Source of the DNA: Bog-473 sp963850095
GTDB taxonomy: Bacteria; Actinomycetota; Acidimicrobiia; Acidimicrobiales; RAAP-2
Length of the DNA: 64,000 nucleotides
Direction of reading: 5' to 3'
NCBI GenBank assembly: GCA_963850095.1
Contig: CAWKJX010000009.1
Coordinates: 124,001-188,000, forward strand
In this document: piece after piece, positions 51,781 through 62,914 of the stretch
Layout of the letters: each line of letters opens with the position of its first letter
Numbering within the stretch: the first letter of the stretch is position 1
Position numbers and translations under genes: made by a program
The notes under the pieces: generated by a model
What the model was told of the DNA's origin: nothing
The model's input: the letters and a program-made list of their open reading frames with translations, nothing else
Databases searched by the model: none

Positions 51781-53223
51781 TCAGACCCCGGGAAGCGCAG
51801 CCTGGTGCGCCACCAAAGGCCTGCTTTGGCTGAGCGACACGGGCGTCGACGCGGCGGGGGTCGGCGTCGGGTAGTCGCCGGTGAAGCAGGCGTCGCAGAA
51901 CCCGGCGTCCGCGCCGATGGCCGCCTTGAGGTTCTCGATGCTGATGTAGGCCAGCGAGTCCGCCCCGAGAATCTCGGCCATCTCCTCGACGGAGTGGTCG
52001 GTGGCCAGCAGTTCCTCGCAGGACGGGGTGTCGATGCCGTAGAAGCAGGGCCAGCGCCACGGCGGCGACGAAATCCGCAGGTGCACCTCGGCCGCGCCGG
52101 CCTCACGCAGCATGCGGATGACCGAACGCTGGGTGGTGCCCCGGACGATGGAGTCGTCCACCACCACCAGCCGTTTGCCGGCGATGGCGTCTTTCAACGG
52201 ATTGAGCTTGCGCCGCACCGCATCTGCCCGCGCCCCCTGGTCGGGGGCGATGAAGGAGCGCCCGATGTAGCGGTTCTTGACCAGGCCCTGGCCGTAGGGG
52301 ATGCCGCTGGCCCGGGCGAACCCCTCGGCGGCGGGCACGCCCGACTCGGGGACCCCCATCACCATGTCGGCCTCGGCCGGCGCCTGGGCCGCCAGGAACG
52401 CGCCCATGCGACAGCGGGTCTCGTGCACCTCGCGGCCGTAGAGCCGGCTGTCGGGACGGGCGATGTAGGCGAACTCGAAGATGCACAGCCGCGGGTCCAC
52501 CTCGCGCAACCAGGGGATCTCGAGGCTGTGGGGACCGTCGGCGTCGATCACGACCAGCTCGCCCGGCGCCACCTCGCGCACGAAGGTGGCGCCGATCACG
52601 CTGAGAGCCGGTGACTCCGAGGCCAGCACCCACCCCAGGGGCGCCTCGGCCGGGCCCAGGCGGCCGAGGCACAGCGGGCGGAAGCCATGGGGGTCGCGCA
52701 CGCCGAAGAGGCGCTCAGAAGTCATCAGCACCATGGAGAACGCGCCCTCGACAATGGGCAGCACCGCCTGCAGCGCGGTCGCCAGGTCCTCGGTCTCGGG
52801 GAAGGCGTGGGCCAGCAGCTCGGCGACGACGTCGCTGTCGGTGGCGACCGACCCGGGCAACATGCCGACCTTCTCCGCCAGCGCGGCGGTGTTGGTGAGG
52901 TTGCCGTTGTGCCCGAGTGCGAAGCCCGCCCGGCCCACCGGCCGGTACACGGGCTGGGCACCGGCCCAATCCGACGCGCCGTGCGTGGAGTAGCGGGTGT
53001 GGCCGATGGCCAAATGGCCCTGCAGGCCCGAGAGGGTGCGTTCGTCGAAGACCGTGGCCACCAGGCCCATGTCCTTGACCACCATGACGGTGTCGCCGTC
53101 GCTCACGGCCATACCGGCCGACTCCTGGCCGCGGTGCTGGAGCGCGAACAGTCCGTCGAAGGTGAGGTTGGCCACCCTGGACCCGGGCGCGTAGACCCCA
53201 AAGACACCGCAGGCTTCCTTCAC
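51781..53223 (-). CDS. purF: Amidophosphoribosyltransferase
   Basis: A 480-residue glutamine PRPP amidotransferase. It starts MKEACGVFGVYAPG; Cys5 is expected to become the N-terminal nucleophile after removal of a four-residue propeptide. The glutaminase domain has HTRYSTHGASDW and GHNGNLTN. The PRPP motif is RLVVVDDSIVRGTT (res ~350-363). Cys in RLCIFEFAYIARPDS, WPCFYGID and GFCDACF indicate the [4Fe-4S] type as in Bacillus. It makes phosphoribosylamine, the first step of purine synthesis. It lies between purL and purM in one unit. Confidence 0.96.
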   Translation of the reverse strand: MKEACGVFGVYAPGSRVANLTFDGLFALQHRGQESAGMAVSDGDTVMVVKDMGLVATVFDERTLSGLQGHLAIGHTRYSTHGASDWAGAQPVYRPVGRAGFALGHNGNLTNTAALAEKVGMLPGSVATDSDVVAELLAHAFPETEDLATALQAVLPIVEGAFSMVLMTSERLFGVRDPHGFRPLCLGRLGPAEAPLGWVLASESPALSVIGATFVREVAPGELVVIDADGPHSLEIPWLREVDPRLCIFEFAYIARPDSRLYGREVHETRCRMGAFLAAQAPAEADMVMGVPESGVPAAEGFARASGIPYGQGLVKNRYIGRSFIAPDQGARADAVRRKLNPLKDAIAGKRLVVVDDSIVRGTTQRSVIRMLREAGAAEVHLRISSPPWRWPCFYGIDTPSCEELLATDHSVEEMAEILGADSLAYISIENLKAAIGADAGFCDACFTGDYPTPTPAASTPVSLSQSRPLVAHQAALPGV

Positions 53224-53254
53224 CGCTCCCCCATTCTCGCACAGCCCCGCCCCG

Positions 53255-55520
<2,266 letters not shown>

Positions 55521-55629
55521 GGTGGCCCCACGATAGAGGCCCCGGAAGACCGTCACGCACCTCCCGGCGCGCCGCCGGAGGCCAGTCGGTACGCTGCCGC
55601 CGACGAGAGCGGGACCGACGGAGGTGGCC

Positions 55630-56893
55630 ATGGCCGACTCGGGAGCAGGGCAATCGACGGCGCCGGCCGACATTGTGATCGACCCGGCGGCACCGTGGGG
55701 CTACACCAGGTCGGCCGCGCTGCAGCAGGAGTTCGAGCAGGCGGCCGCCGCGCTCCTGGCCGCCGACGCCTGGCAAGGCGAGTTGGTGGCCGACCTCGCC
55801 CTGGAGGGCGGGGGCGTCAAGGGCATCGGCATCGTGGGCGCCGTCTCGGCGCTGGCCGAGGCCGGCTATCGCTTCCAGCGCGTGGCCGGCTCGAGCGCGG
55901 GCGCCATCGCGGCCGCCCTGATCGCCGCCATCGCCAAGAAGGGGGAGCCCGACGGCATGCAGGCCCTGCACGGGTACCTGGAGAACCTGACGTTCACCGA
56001 GTTCATGCCCCAGGGGAAGGTGCACGCGTTCCTGGACCACCACTTCGGCCAGGCCGGGTGAGCTCGTGTCCGACGCGGACGTCCTGACCCGCCGGATGGG
56101 CGTCTACCCGGGCGACTACCTCTTCACCTGGCTCCGACCGATCATGGGCACCGACCTCGGCGTGCACACCTTCGCCGACCTGCGGATCACCCCCGAGGAG
56201 GACCCGGGCATGAGCCTGCCCGAGAACAAGCGCTACCGGCTCGTGGTGCACACCTCCGACATCACCCGCGGCCAGCTGGTGCAGCTGCCGTGGGACTACG
56301 GCTTCTACGGGCAGCCCCGTGACGACCAGGACGTGGTGGCGGCGGTGCGGGCCTCCATGTCCATCCCCTTCTTCTTCGAGCCGGTGACCTTCGAGGCGGA
56401 GCCGGCCGACGTGACTGTGCCGGGCCCGGGGGGCGACGACGTTCCGGTGCACTACGACGGCGGCACGGTCACCTGGGTGGACGGCGGCATGCTGCGCAAC
56501 TTCCCGATCGACGCCTTCGACCGGGAGGACGGCGCGCCGCCACGCTGGCCCACCATCGGCGTCAAGCTCTCGTCGCTGCAGACGCGCTACCCCGACACCA
56601 AGGCCGCCACCACCGCCTACGGGGAGGGCCGCGGCTGCCTGCACACCTTGATCAACGAGTGGGACGCCTACAGCGTGGACGCGGCGACCGCCGGGCGCAC
56701 CATTTTCGTCGACAACGCCGGCGTCGGGACGACCGACTTCGATCTCACCCAGACCCAGCGCGACGAGCTGTTCCGCAACGGTGTGGCCGCGGCCACCTCC
56801 TTCATCATTGAGATGGGTGCCCGCGGCCACGTGCCCCGCTCGGGGGTCGAGGCGGGTCAGCTGGTGCGAGAACGACGGCAGCGGCGCGGCTGA
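55630..56893 (+). CDS. Patatin-like phospholipase, frameshifted
   Basis: A lipid acyl hydrolase of about 420 residues. The oxyanion motif is EGGGVKGIG (res ~61), the nucleophile GSSAG (~91-95), and the Asp of the dyad is in VDGGMLRNFPID (after the break). The frame ends early at 56058 (HHFGQAG then stop), where one extra base in GGGTGAGC hides the continuation ELVSDADVLTRRMGVYPGDYL. The second part has MSIPFFFEPV typical of patatins. There is no signal peptide. GGAGG precedes the ATG at 55630. It is divergent from purL. Confidence 0.85.
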
Positions 56894-56951
56894 GCGTGAC
56901 TGAGGACCCGGTCCCGCCCCGCGACGCGCCCCGTGGGGCCCGCCGGCGCCG

Positions 56952-57539
56952 TCAGGGCCGGTCGGCCCGCACCACCACCAGGTCCCGCTCGCGCCACACC
57001 TCGGCGGCCACGAAGCCGGCCGCGGCCAGCCAGTCGAGCTGGTCGGCCAGCCGCGAAGGACGGTCGTAGCCGTCGGTCACCGGCGTCACCGCGTCGGCCG
57101 GGTCGAGCGGTATGACGAGGTCGCCCAGCACGAAGCGGCCGCCGGACCGCAGCGACGCGCCGACGCGGGCGAACAGGTCCGCCTTGTCCGGCCCCTCCAG
57201 GTGGTGCACGGCCAGCGCGGAGACGACGAGGTCGAACGGGCCGGCCGGCAGCGGGTCGGCCAGGCCGGCGACGCGCAGATCGACCTGGCCCGGCGCGAAG
57301 CGCGCCCGCGCCTCGCCGAGCATGCCCTCGTTCATGTCGACCCCGACGGCCCGCGCCGCCGGATGCTGGGCCAACACGGCGGCCAGCGTCTCGCCCGTGC
57401 CGGTGCCGAGGTCGAGCACGGACGACACGTCGAGCCCCGCGGTGGCCCGGGCGACGGCCGCCTGCAGACGCCCGTAGGCGGGCACCTCGGCCGCCATGAG
57501 CTCCATGTAGGTGGACGGGTCGAAGTGGAACTGTGTCAT
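56952..57539 (-). CDS. Class I SAM-dependent methyltransferase
   Basis: A 195-residue methyltransferase. Motif I is VLDLGTGTGETL (res ~46-57), the acidic end of strand 2 is VGVDMNEGML, motif II/III appear as LVVSALAVHHLEG and LRSGGRFVLGDLV. It lacks any extra domain; the target cannot be told. The ATG at 57539 overlaps the stop of the membrane-protein gene upstream (ATGA), so the two are coupled. Confidence 0.88.
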   Translation of the reverse strand: MTQFHFDPSTYMELMAAEVPAYGRLQAAVARATAGLDVSSVLDLGTGTGETLAAVLAQHPAARAVGVDMNEGMLGEARARFAPGQVDLRVAGLADPLPAGPFDLVVSALAVHHLEGPDKADLFARVGASLRSGGRFVLGDLVIPLDPADAVTPVTDGYDRPSRLADQLDWLAAAGFVAAEVWRERDLVVVRADRP

Positions 57540-57979
57540 GGCCCCTCCAAGAGCGCGTCGCGGTGCACCCAGGTCCAGCGCAGGACGAAGACGGACAGCC
57601 CGATGGTGAGGAGGTTGATGACCAGCTCGACCAGGCCGTTGGCGCCCTTGGCCCACACCCCGTGCTGCAGGTCGTAGAGCACGTCCATGGCGAAGAGGTA
57701 GACGCCGGCGCCGCCGCCGGCCAGAAGCCAGAACAGGGCCGCCCGCCGCACCGTCACGAGGCAGTACGACGCGGCCACCAGGCAGACGGCCAACCAGCCG
57801 TCCGCCAGCGGGAAGGCGTCCTCGAACTGCGTGTAGGCCCGGCCCGTCTCCGAGGCCACGAGGGACCGGTGCACGAGCCACGCCGTCCAGTAGCCCACGA
57901 TGAGGAGCGCGGCCACCGCCAGCACCGTCGCCATGGTGCGACGCTCCCGGGCATCGAGCGTTGCAGCGGTGGTGGTCAC
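57536..57979 (-). CDS. Small four-helix membrane protein of unknown function
   Basis: A 147-residue protein with four hydrophobic spans (VLAVAALLIVGYWTAWLV, GWLAVCLVAASYCLV, LFWLLAGGGAGVYLFAMDVL and ELVINLLTIGLSVFVLRW). The GTG at 57979 is taken as the start because longer forms extend into the promoter of the divergent gene. Translation is coupled to the methyltransferase that follows. The family is not recognised. Confidence 0.7.
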   Translation of the reverse strand: MTTTAATLDARERRTMATVLAVAALLIVGYWTAWLVHRSLVASETGRAYTQFEDAFPLADGWLAVCLVAASYCLVTVRRAALFWLLAGGGAGVYLFAMDVLYDLQHGVWAKGANGLVELVINLLTIGLSVFVLRWTWVHRDALLEGP

Positions 57980-58171
57980 GGCGTCACGGTACCCCGCACC
58001 TCGGCCAATGGGCCGGGACGAACCCCTCAATACGGCCTTGACAACCTGCATATTTGCTGTGTGCGCCCGTCGGTATTAGGAGAACAATTCACTCTATCGA
58101 CACCAAATGGGAGGGGAATCTTCTCGGACTATTGGTGCATATGCCATGGCGGCGTGGGGCAGAATGGATTC

Positions 58172-58600
58172 ATGCCACCGAAGGGAAAGACTCCGGCTCC
58201 TCGCAAGCCCATGAGCACCGGCCACAAGGCGGCCCTGGCCCGGGGGCGTGCGGAGAGTGCGACCGTCCGCCACTATCTCGAGGCGCTCGAGACCTCCAAG
58301 CCCAAGCGGGGCCGCAAGCGCACGCCCGCCTCCATCGACAAGCGGCTGGTCACCATTGAGTCCCAGTTGCCCGACGCCGACGCCCTGACGCGGCTCCACC
58401 TGCTCCAGGAGCAGAAGGACCTGATGGAGGAGCGCTCGCGGGTGGACCAGGTCAAGGACCTGAGCGCCCTGGAGAAGCAGTTCATCAAGGTGGCCAAGGC
58501 CTACGGCGAGCGCAAGGGCATCACCTACGCCACCTGGCGCGCCGCCGGCGTGAGCGCCACCGTGCTGCAGAAGGCCGAGATCTCCCGGGCCCGCACCTAG
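58172..58600 (+). CDS. Basic small actinobacterial protein of unknown function
   Basis: A 142-residue protein. The first 25 residues are Lys/Pro-rich (MPPKGKTPAPRKPMSTGHKA). A helical middle follows: VRHYLEALETSKPKRGRKRT and IDKRLVTIESQLPDADALTRLHLLQE. The C-terminal part LEKQFIKVAKAYGERKGITYATWRAAGVSATVLQKAEIS looks like a small helix-turn-helix, with the wording AWRxxGVxxxVLxxAGI that resembles DNA-recognition helices. The composition suggests a nucleoid- or nucleic-acid-binding protein; this is inference. The upstream region (58020-58170) is unusually AT-rich for the window and probably holds a strong promoter. Confidence 0.8.
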   Translation: MPPKGKTPAPRKPMSTGHKAALARGRAESATVRHYLEALETSKPKRGRKRTPASIDKRLVTIESQLPDADALTRLHLLQEQKDLMEERSRVDQVKDLSALEKQFIKVAKAYGERKGITYATWRAAGVSATVLQKAEISRART

Positions 58601-58633
58601 GCCGCGGCGCCGGGCGGGCCACGCCGGGTCGAG

Positions 58634-59686
58634 TCAGCGACCGGGACCCGAGTCGGCGCGGTCGGCCAGGCGGTCGCTCGACCTGCTCCGGGTCGGCTGC
58701 CGCTGCGGTTTGGCCTTCTCGGAGTTGTGCCCATTGGCGAAGTACTGCTCGGCCGCCAGAGCCAGACCGCCCGCGATCACTTGCTGGTCCGAGGGAGTTT
58801 CGGCCAACGTCCCTTCGAAGGGATCGGTGATGAAGAGTGGCTCAATGAGCGCGCCCGGCATAGTGCTCGGCGTCGAGAACCAACCGGGAACGGGCGGGCC
58901 GAGCAACAGAAGGTGGCCGTAGCTGCCGGCCTCTGACGTGAGCGGCGGGCCGCCCAGCTGGCTGTCGTCGGTGACCCCGAGGTTGGGGATGCCCCACCCC
59001 TGCGCGTTCATGGCGGTGAGCACGTCCGACTGCACCAGGTTGGCCAGCCGGAGATTGTCCGCCGAGAACCAGCGGTCGGTGTCGTAACCGGTGACACAGC
59101 CTGCGTTGGAGGGCGACCCGCCGGCGTCGAAGTAGATGCCGAGCAGCAGGTTGGCCTTGGCCGTGTCCGCGCACAGGTCGCGGGCCGCCACGTCGTCGTG
59201 CACGCCCTGCGCGGTGAACAGTCCGCCCGAGACGTCGTCGGGGCCGGGCCGGCTCACCGTCTCGTCCCCCGTGCGCGACACCACCACGGTGAACCCCTTG
59301 GCCCGCAGCAGGGCCATGGTGTCGAGCTCGACCGGCAGGGTCTCGTCGGCCTCGTACACCGTGTTGCCGTTCTCGTCCGTGCCGACGCCGCCGGGGTCGA
59401 TGCCGCCGTGACCGGCATCGAGGAAGACCGTGAGGTGCCGGTTGCCGGCGGTCGGGGCGAACTCGACACAGGCGCCGGGCTCGAAGACCTTGGCTTCGAC
59501 CGCCTTCCCGGGGTCCGGGTGGTGGGTCGTCGTGAAGCGGCCGGCCGAGGAGGCGGCGGAAGCCGGCGACGACGGGCCGGCGAGCGCCCACGGGACGAGG
59601 GCGGCCAACGAGAGGGCCAGCGCGCGGCACCCCCACCGTGGACGCACAGCCGGTGTGGCGCGGTGCGACCCGAAGTGGTGCTGCAT
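58634..59686 (-). CDS. Exported Amidase_3-like protein with a lost zinc ligand
   Basis: A 350-residue protein. A basic N terminus and hydrophobic run (RALALSLAALVPWALAG) end in ASAAS, a Sec signal peptide. The Amidase_3 fold (N-acetylmuramoyl-L-alanine amidase) is shown by VFLDAGHGGIDPGG (first zinc His ~93), YEADETL (Glu), LRAKGFTVVVSRTGDE and the last Glu in PGALIEPLFITDP. The second zinc His, normally in SIHAN, is replaced by Tyr (~185) in LLGIYFDAGG. The protein may bind peptidoglycan without cutting it, or use other chemistry. The C-terminal tail is basic. The purQ gene ends 100 bases upstream on the same strand. Confidence 0.8.
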   Translation of the reverse strand: MQHHFGSHRATPAVRPRWGCRALALSLAALVPWALAGPSSPASAASSAGRFTTTHHPDPGKAVEAKVFEPGACVEFAPTAGNRHLTVFLDAGHGGIDPGGVGTDENGNTVYEADETLPVELDTMALLRAKGFTVVVSRTGDETVSRPGPDDVSGGLFTAQGVHDDVAARDLCADTAKANLLLGIYFDAGGSPSNAGCVTGYDTDRWFSADNLRLANLVQSDVLTAMNAQGWGIPNLGVTDDSQLGGPPLTSEAGSYGHLLLLGPPVPGWFSTPSTMPGALIEPLFITDPFEGTLAETPSDQQVIAGGLALAAEQYFANGHNSEKAKPQRQPTRSRSSDRLADRADSGPGR

Positions 59687-59786
59687 GAGCACGTACGATA
59701 CGAAACGCAGCTGTGAAAGTGGTGACGCGCGTGAGGGGTCGACGCGGTGGACCGGCGGCGCTGAAGCCGGTCGGTCGACTCCTGGT

Positions 59787-60470
59787 TCAGGCCGCCGCGC
59801 TGGACGCAGTCGCCGCCGCCACCAAGGCACGCAGCAGCACCAGGCCGTCGTCCGAGCCCAGGAGGGCCGAGCTGGCCCGCTCGGGGTGGGGCATCAGTCC
59901 GACCACGTTCCCGGCCTCGTTGGCGATGCCCGCGATGGCGTCCACCGATCCGTTGGGGTTCTCGGCGTAGCGGAGCACCACCCGGTCCTCGGCCTGCAGG
60001 CGCCGGAGCGTCTCGTCGTCGCACGTGTAGTTGCCCGAGAAGTGGTTGATGGGGACGACCAGCTCGTCGCCCACCGCGGCCAACGACGTCAGGACCGAGG
60101 AGGTCGACGCCACGACGACGCGCGCCGGCTGGCACAGGAAGCGCAACCGGCCGTTCTTCTGCAGCGCTCCGGGCAGCAGGCCGGCCTCGGTCAGGACCTG
60201 GAAGCCGTTGCAGATGCCGACGACCGGGCCGCCGGCCCGGGCGAAGTCCGCCACCGCGTCCATCACCGGCGAGAAGCGGGCCAGGGCGCCGGGGCGCAGG
60301 TAGTCGCCGTGGGCGAAGCCCCCGGGCAGGACCACGGCGTCGACCCCGCGCAGGCCGGCGTCGCCGTGCCAGAGAAGGACCGCGGTGCCGCCCACCGCCT
60401 CGACGGCCTGGGCGACGTCGTGCTCGCAGTTGGTGCCCGGGAAGACGACGACGCCGAGGCGCGGCGCCAC
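59787..60470 (-). CDS. purQ: Phosphoribosylformylglycinamidine synthase I (glutaminase subunit)
   Basis: A 227-residue class I glutamine amidotransferase. It starts RLGVVVFPGTNCEHDVAQA; the nucleophile Cys is in GPVVGICNGFQVL (res ~88), and His/Glu in GLMPHPERAS near the end. It supplies ammonia to PurL. The GTG at 60470 comes one base after the purS stop. Confidence 0.96.
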   Translation of the reverse strand: MAPRLGVVVFPGTNCEHDVAQAVEAVGGTAVLLWHGDAGLRGVDAVVLPGGFAHGDYLRPGALARFSPVMDAVADFARAGGPVVGICNGFQVLTEAGLLPGALQKNGRLRFLCQPARVVVASTSSVLTSLAAVGDELVVPINHFSGNYTCDDETLRRLQAEDRVVLRYAENPNGSVDAIAGIANEAGNVVGLMPHPERASSALLGSDDGLVLLRALVAAATASSAAA

Positions 60471-60471
60471 G

Positions 60472-60723
60472 TCAGATCGCCTCGAGCTCGAGCCGGCTCT
60501 GTTCTATGACCGGGTTGGCCAGCAGGCGGTCGGCCAGCTCGGTCGCGGTGAGGCGCGCCGCGCCCTCGTCCGGCGCGTCGACGTCGAAGCTGAACGACCG
60601 GCCGGCCCGCACGTGGGCCACGCCGTCGAAGCCGAGGGCCGGCAGCGCACGCTCGATGGTGGCGCCCTCGGGGTCGGCGATACCGGGCCGCAACTGGACC
60701 TCCACCCGCGCCCGGAACTTCAT
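60472..60723 (-). CDS. purS: Phosphoribosylformylglycinamidine synthase subunit PurS
   Basis: An 83-residue protein with the PurS pattern KFRARVEVQLRPGIADPEGATIERALPALGF (in parts) and the end ANPVIEQSRLEL. PurS bridges PurQ and PurL. The ATG at 60723 overlaps the purC stop (ATGA). Its presence shows that this organism uses the three-part FGAM synthase. Confidence 0.95.
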   Translation of the reverse strand: MKFRARVEVQLRPGIADPEGATIERALPALGFDGVAHVRAGRSFSFDVDAPDEGAARLTATELADRLLANPVIEQSRLELEAI

Positions 60724-61613
60724 GGCGTCGCACCGTACCAGTCGCCCAGGGAGCGACCCGTGACCCGCTCGTAGGCCGCCACGTAGCGCTGCGACATGGC
60801 GGTGGTCACCTCCGGCGGCAGCGGGGGCGGGGGCGGCGTGCGGTCCCACGGCTGCGCCGCCAGCCAGTCGCGCAGGGGCTGCTTGTCGAAGGCGGGGGGC
60901 GTCGTGCCGGGCACCACCTGGTCGGCCGGCCACAGGCGCGACGAGTCCGGCGTGCACACCTCGTCGCACAGGCACAGCACCCCGTCGACGTAGCCCAGCT
61001 CGAACTTCGTGTCGGCCAGCACGAAGCCCGCGGCGGCGCACCGGTCCGCCGCCCGGCGGTAGAGCTCGAGGCAGATGTCGCGCGCCGCCTCGGCCGCCTC
61101 TTTCCCGACCAGGTCGACGGCGGCGGCGAAGTCGATGTTGAGGTCGTGGCCCGCCGCCGCCTTGGTCGAGGGGGTGAACATCGGCTCGTCGAGGCGGTCG
61201 GCCAGGCGCAGCCCCTTGGGCATGGCGCCGCCGTGCACCGTGCCCGACCGCTCGTACTCCTCGTAGGCCTGCCCGGCCAGGTAGCCGCGCACTATGCACT
61301 CGAGCTGCAGCATGTCGGCCCGCCGGACCAGCACGGCCCGGCCGGCCCAGTCCGCCGGGACGGCGGCGCCCAGGGCCCGTTCGATGGCGGCCGGGTCCAC
61401 GGCCAGCAGGGTGCCCGGCACCACGTCGGCCATCTCGTCGCACCAGAAGCAGGTCATGGCCGTCAGCACCCGACCCTTGTCCGCGATGGGCTCGGTCATG
61501 ACCACGTCGAACACGCTCACCCGGTCCGACGCCACCATGACGAGGCGCCCCTCGCCGGCGTCGTAGAGCTCGCGCACCTTGCCCGAGTGGATGCGGGGCA
61601 GATCGAGGGTCAC
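60720..61613 (-). CDS. purC: Phosphoribosylaminoimidazole-succinocarboxamide synthase
   Basis: SAICAR synthetase, 297 residues. It opens LPRIHSGKVRELYDAGEGRLVMVASDRVSVFD, and carries ECIVRGYLAGQAYEEY, PMFTPSTKAAAGHDLNI and the ATP-site segment FVLADTKFELGYVDG, all PurC motifs. The length is of the longer eukaryote-like bacterial type. The GTG at 61613 overlaps the purB stop (GTGA); the stop overlaps purS. Confidence 0.96.
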   Translation of the reverse strand: MTLDLPRIHSGKVRELYDAGEGRLVMVASDRVSVFDVVMTEPIADKGRVLTAMTCFWCDEMADVVPGTLLAVDPAAIERALGAAVPADWAGRAVLVRRADMLQLECIVRGYLAGQAYEEYERSGTVHGGAMPKGLRLADRLDEPMFTPSTKAAAGHDLNIDFAAAVDLVGKEAAEAARDICLELYRRAADRCAAAGFVLADTKFELGYVDGVLCLCDEVCTPDSSRLWPADQVVPGTTPPAFDKQPLRDWLAAQPWDRTPPPPPLPPEVTTAMSQRYVAAYERVTGRSLGDWYGATP

Positions 61614-62914
61614 AGCGCCTCGAGCGCGGTGGCCAGGCGGTCGGTGTGGCGCAGGGTGCGCGAGAGATCGAAGGCGGCATTGAGCTGCCCGGCCGAGAGC
61701 GTCACCTCGGGGTCCGCCTCCAGCACGGCGCGCAGGGGGCGCCGCGCGCTCCAGGCCTCCCGGGCGTCGCGCTGGACGATGCGGTAGGCCTGGTCGCGGC
61801 TCAGGCCGCCCGCCACCAGCGCCAGCAGGACGGATTGGGAGAAGACGAGGCCGAGGGACCCGTTGGTCAGGTTGTCCAGCGCCCGCTCGGGGTGCACGAC
61901 GAGTCCCGAGGCCAGCCCCGTCGCCTTGCGCAGCAGGTAGCAGGCCAGCAGGGAGGCGTCGGGCAGGGCCACCCGCTCGACCGAGCTGTGCGAAATGTCG
62001 CGCTCGTGCCACAGCGCCACGTCTTCCAGCCCGGCGCCCAGGTAGCCCCGGAGCAGGCGGGCCAGCCCGCACAGCCGCTCGGAGAGCACCGGGTTGCGCT
62101 TGTGCGGCATGGACGAGCTGCCCTTCTGGCCGGCGCCGAAGGGCTCCTCCGCCTCGCCCAGCTCGCTCCGGGCCAGGTGCCGGATTTCGGTGCACATGAG
62201 CTCGACGGTCGTCCCCACCGCCGCGCAGGCGTAGAGGTACTCGGCGTGGCGGTCCCGGGCGATGACCTGGGTGGCCGGCACCGGCACCAGCCCGAGGGCG
62301 GCGCAGACCCGGGCCTCCACGGCGGGGTCGACGTTGGAATAGGTGCCGACGGCGCCCGAGAGCTTGCCCACGGCCACCGCCTGGCGGGCCGCCCGCAGGC
62401 GGCGGCGGTCGCGGTCGGCCTGCAGGGCCCACAGGGCGAACTTGGCGCCGAACGTCGTCGGTTCGGCGTGCATGCCGTGGGTGCGCCCGGTGACCGGCAC
62501 GTCGAGGAGCTCGAGCGCCCGCGCCTTGAGGGCGGCGACGAAAGCGTCGAGGTCGCGCAAGAGCAGGTCGGCCGACCGGGTCAGCGTGGCCGAGAGCGCC
62601 GTGTCCACGACGTCGGAGGACGTCAGCCCGTAGTGGATCCACGAGCCGGCCGGCGCACCGATACGGTCCTGCACGACGTCGACGAAGGCGGCCACGTCGT
62701 GATCGGTCACCTTCTCGCGCTCGAGCACCTCGGCCACGAACGCGTCGTCCACCGTGGGGGCCTTGGCCCGGCAGATGGCGGCGTCCTCCGCCGGCACGAC
62801 GCCCAGCGCCGCCAGGGCCTCGGTGGCCAGGAGCTCGACCTCGAGCCAGAGCGAGAAGCGGGCCGTGTCGCTGAACAGGGCGGCCATGTCGGCCGGCGAG
62901 TAGCGCGGAATCAC
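61610..62914 (-). CDS. purB: Adenylosuccinate lyase
   Basis: A 434-residue lyase of the fumarase/aspartase fold. The signature GSSSMPHKRNPV (res ~262) carries the flexible loop Ser. TGRTHGMHAEPTTFG holds the catalytic His, and IHYGLTSSDVVDTA is the N-terminal substrate site. It acts twice, on SAICAR and on adenylosuccinate. The GTG at 62914 overlaps the purD stop (GTGA), so purD, purB, purC, purS and purQ form one translated chain. Confidence 0.96.
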   Translation of the reverse strand: MIPRYSPADMAALFSDTARFSLWLEVELLATEALAALGVVPAEDAAICRAKAPTVDDAFVAEVLEREKVTDHDVAAFVDVVQDRIGAPAGSWIHYGLTSSDVVDTALSATLTRSADLLLRDLDAFVAALKARALELLDVPVTGRTHGMHAEPTTFGAKFALWALQADRDRRRLRAARQAVAVGKLSGAVGTYSNVDPAVEARVCAALGLVPVPATQVIARDRHAEYLYACAAVGTTVELMCTEIRHLARSELGEAEEPFGAGQKGSSSMPHKRNPVLSERLCGLARLLRGYLGAGLEDVALWHERDISHSSVERVALPDASLLACYLLRKATGLASGLVVHPERALDNLTNGSLGLVFSQSVLLALVAGGLSRDQAYRIVQRDAREAWSARRPLRAVLEADPEVTLSAGQLNAAFDLSRTLRHTDRLATALEAL

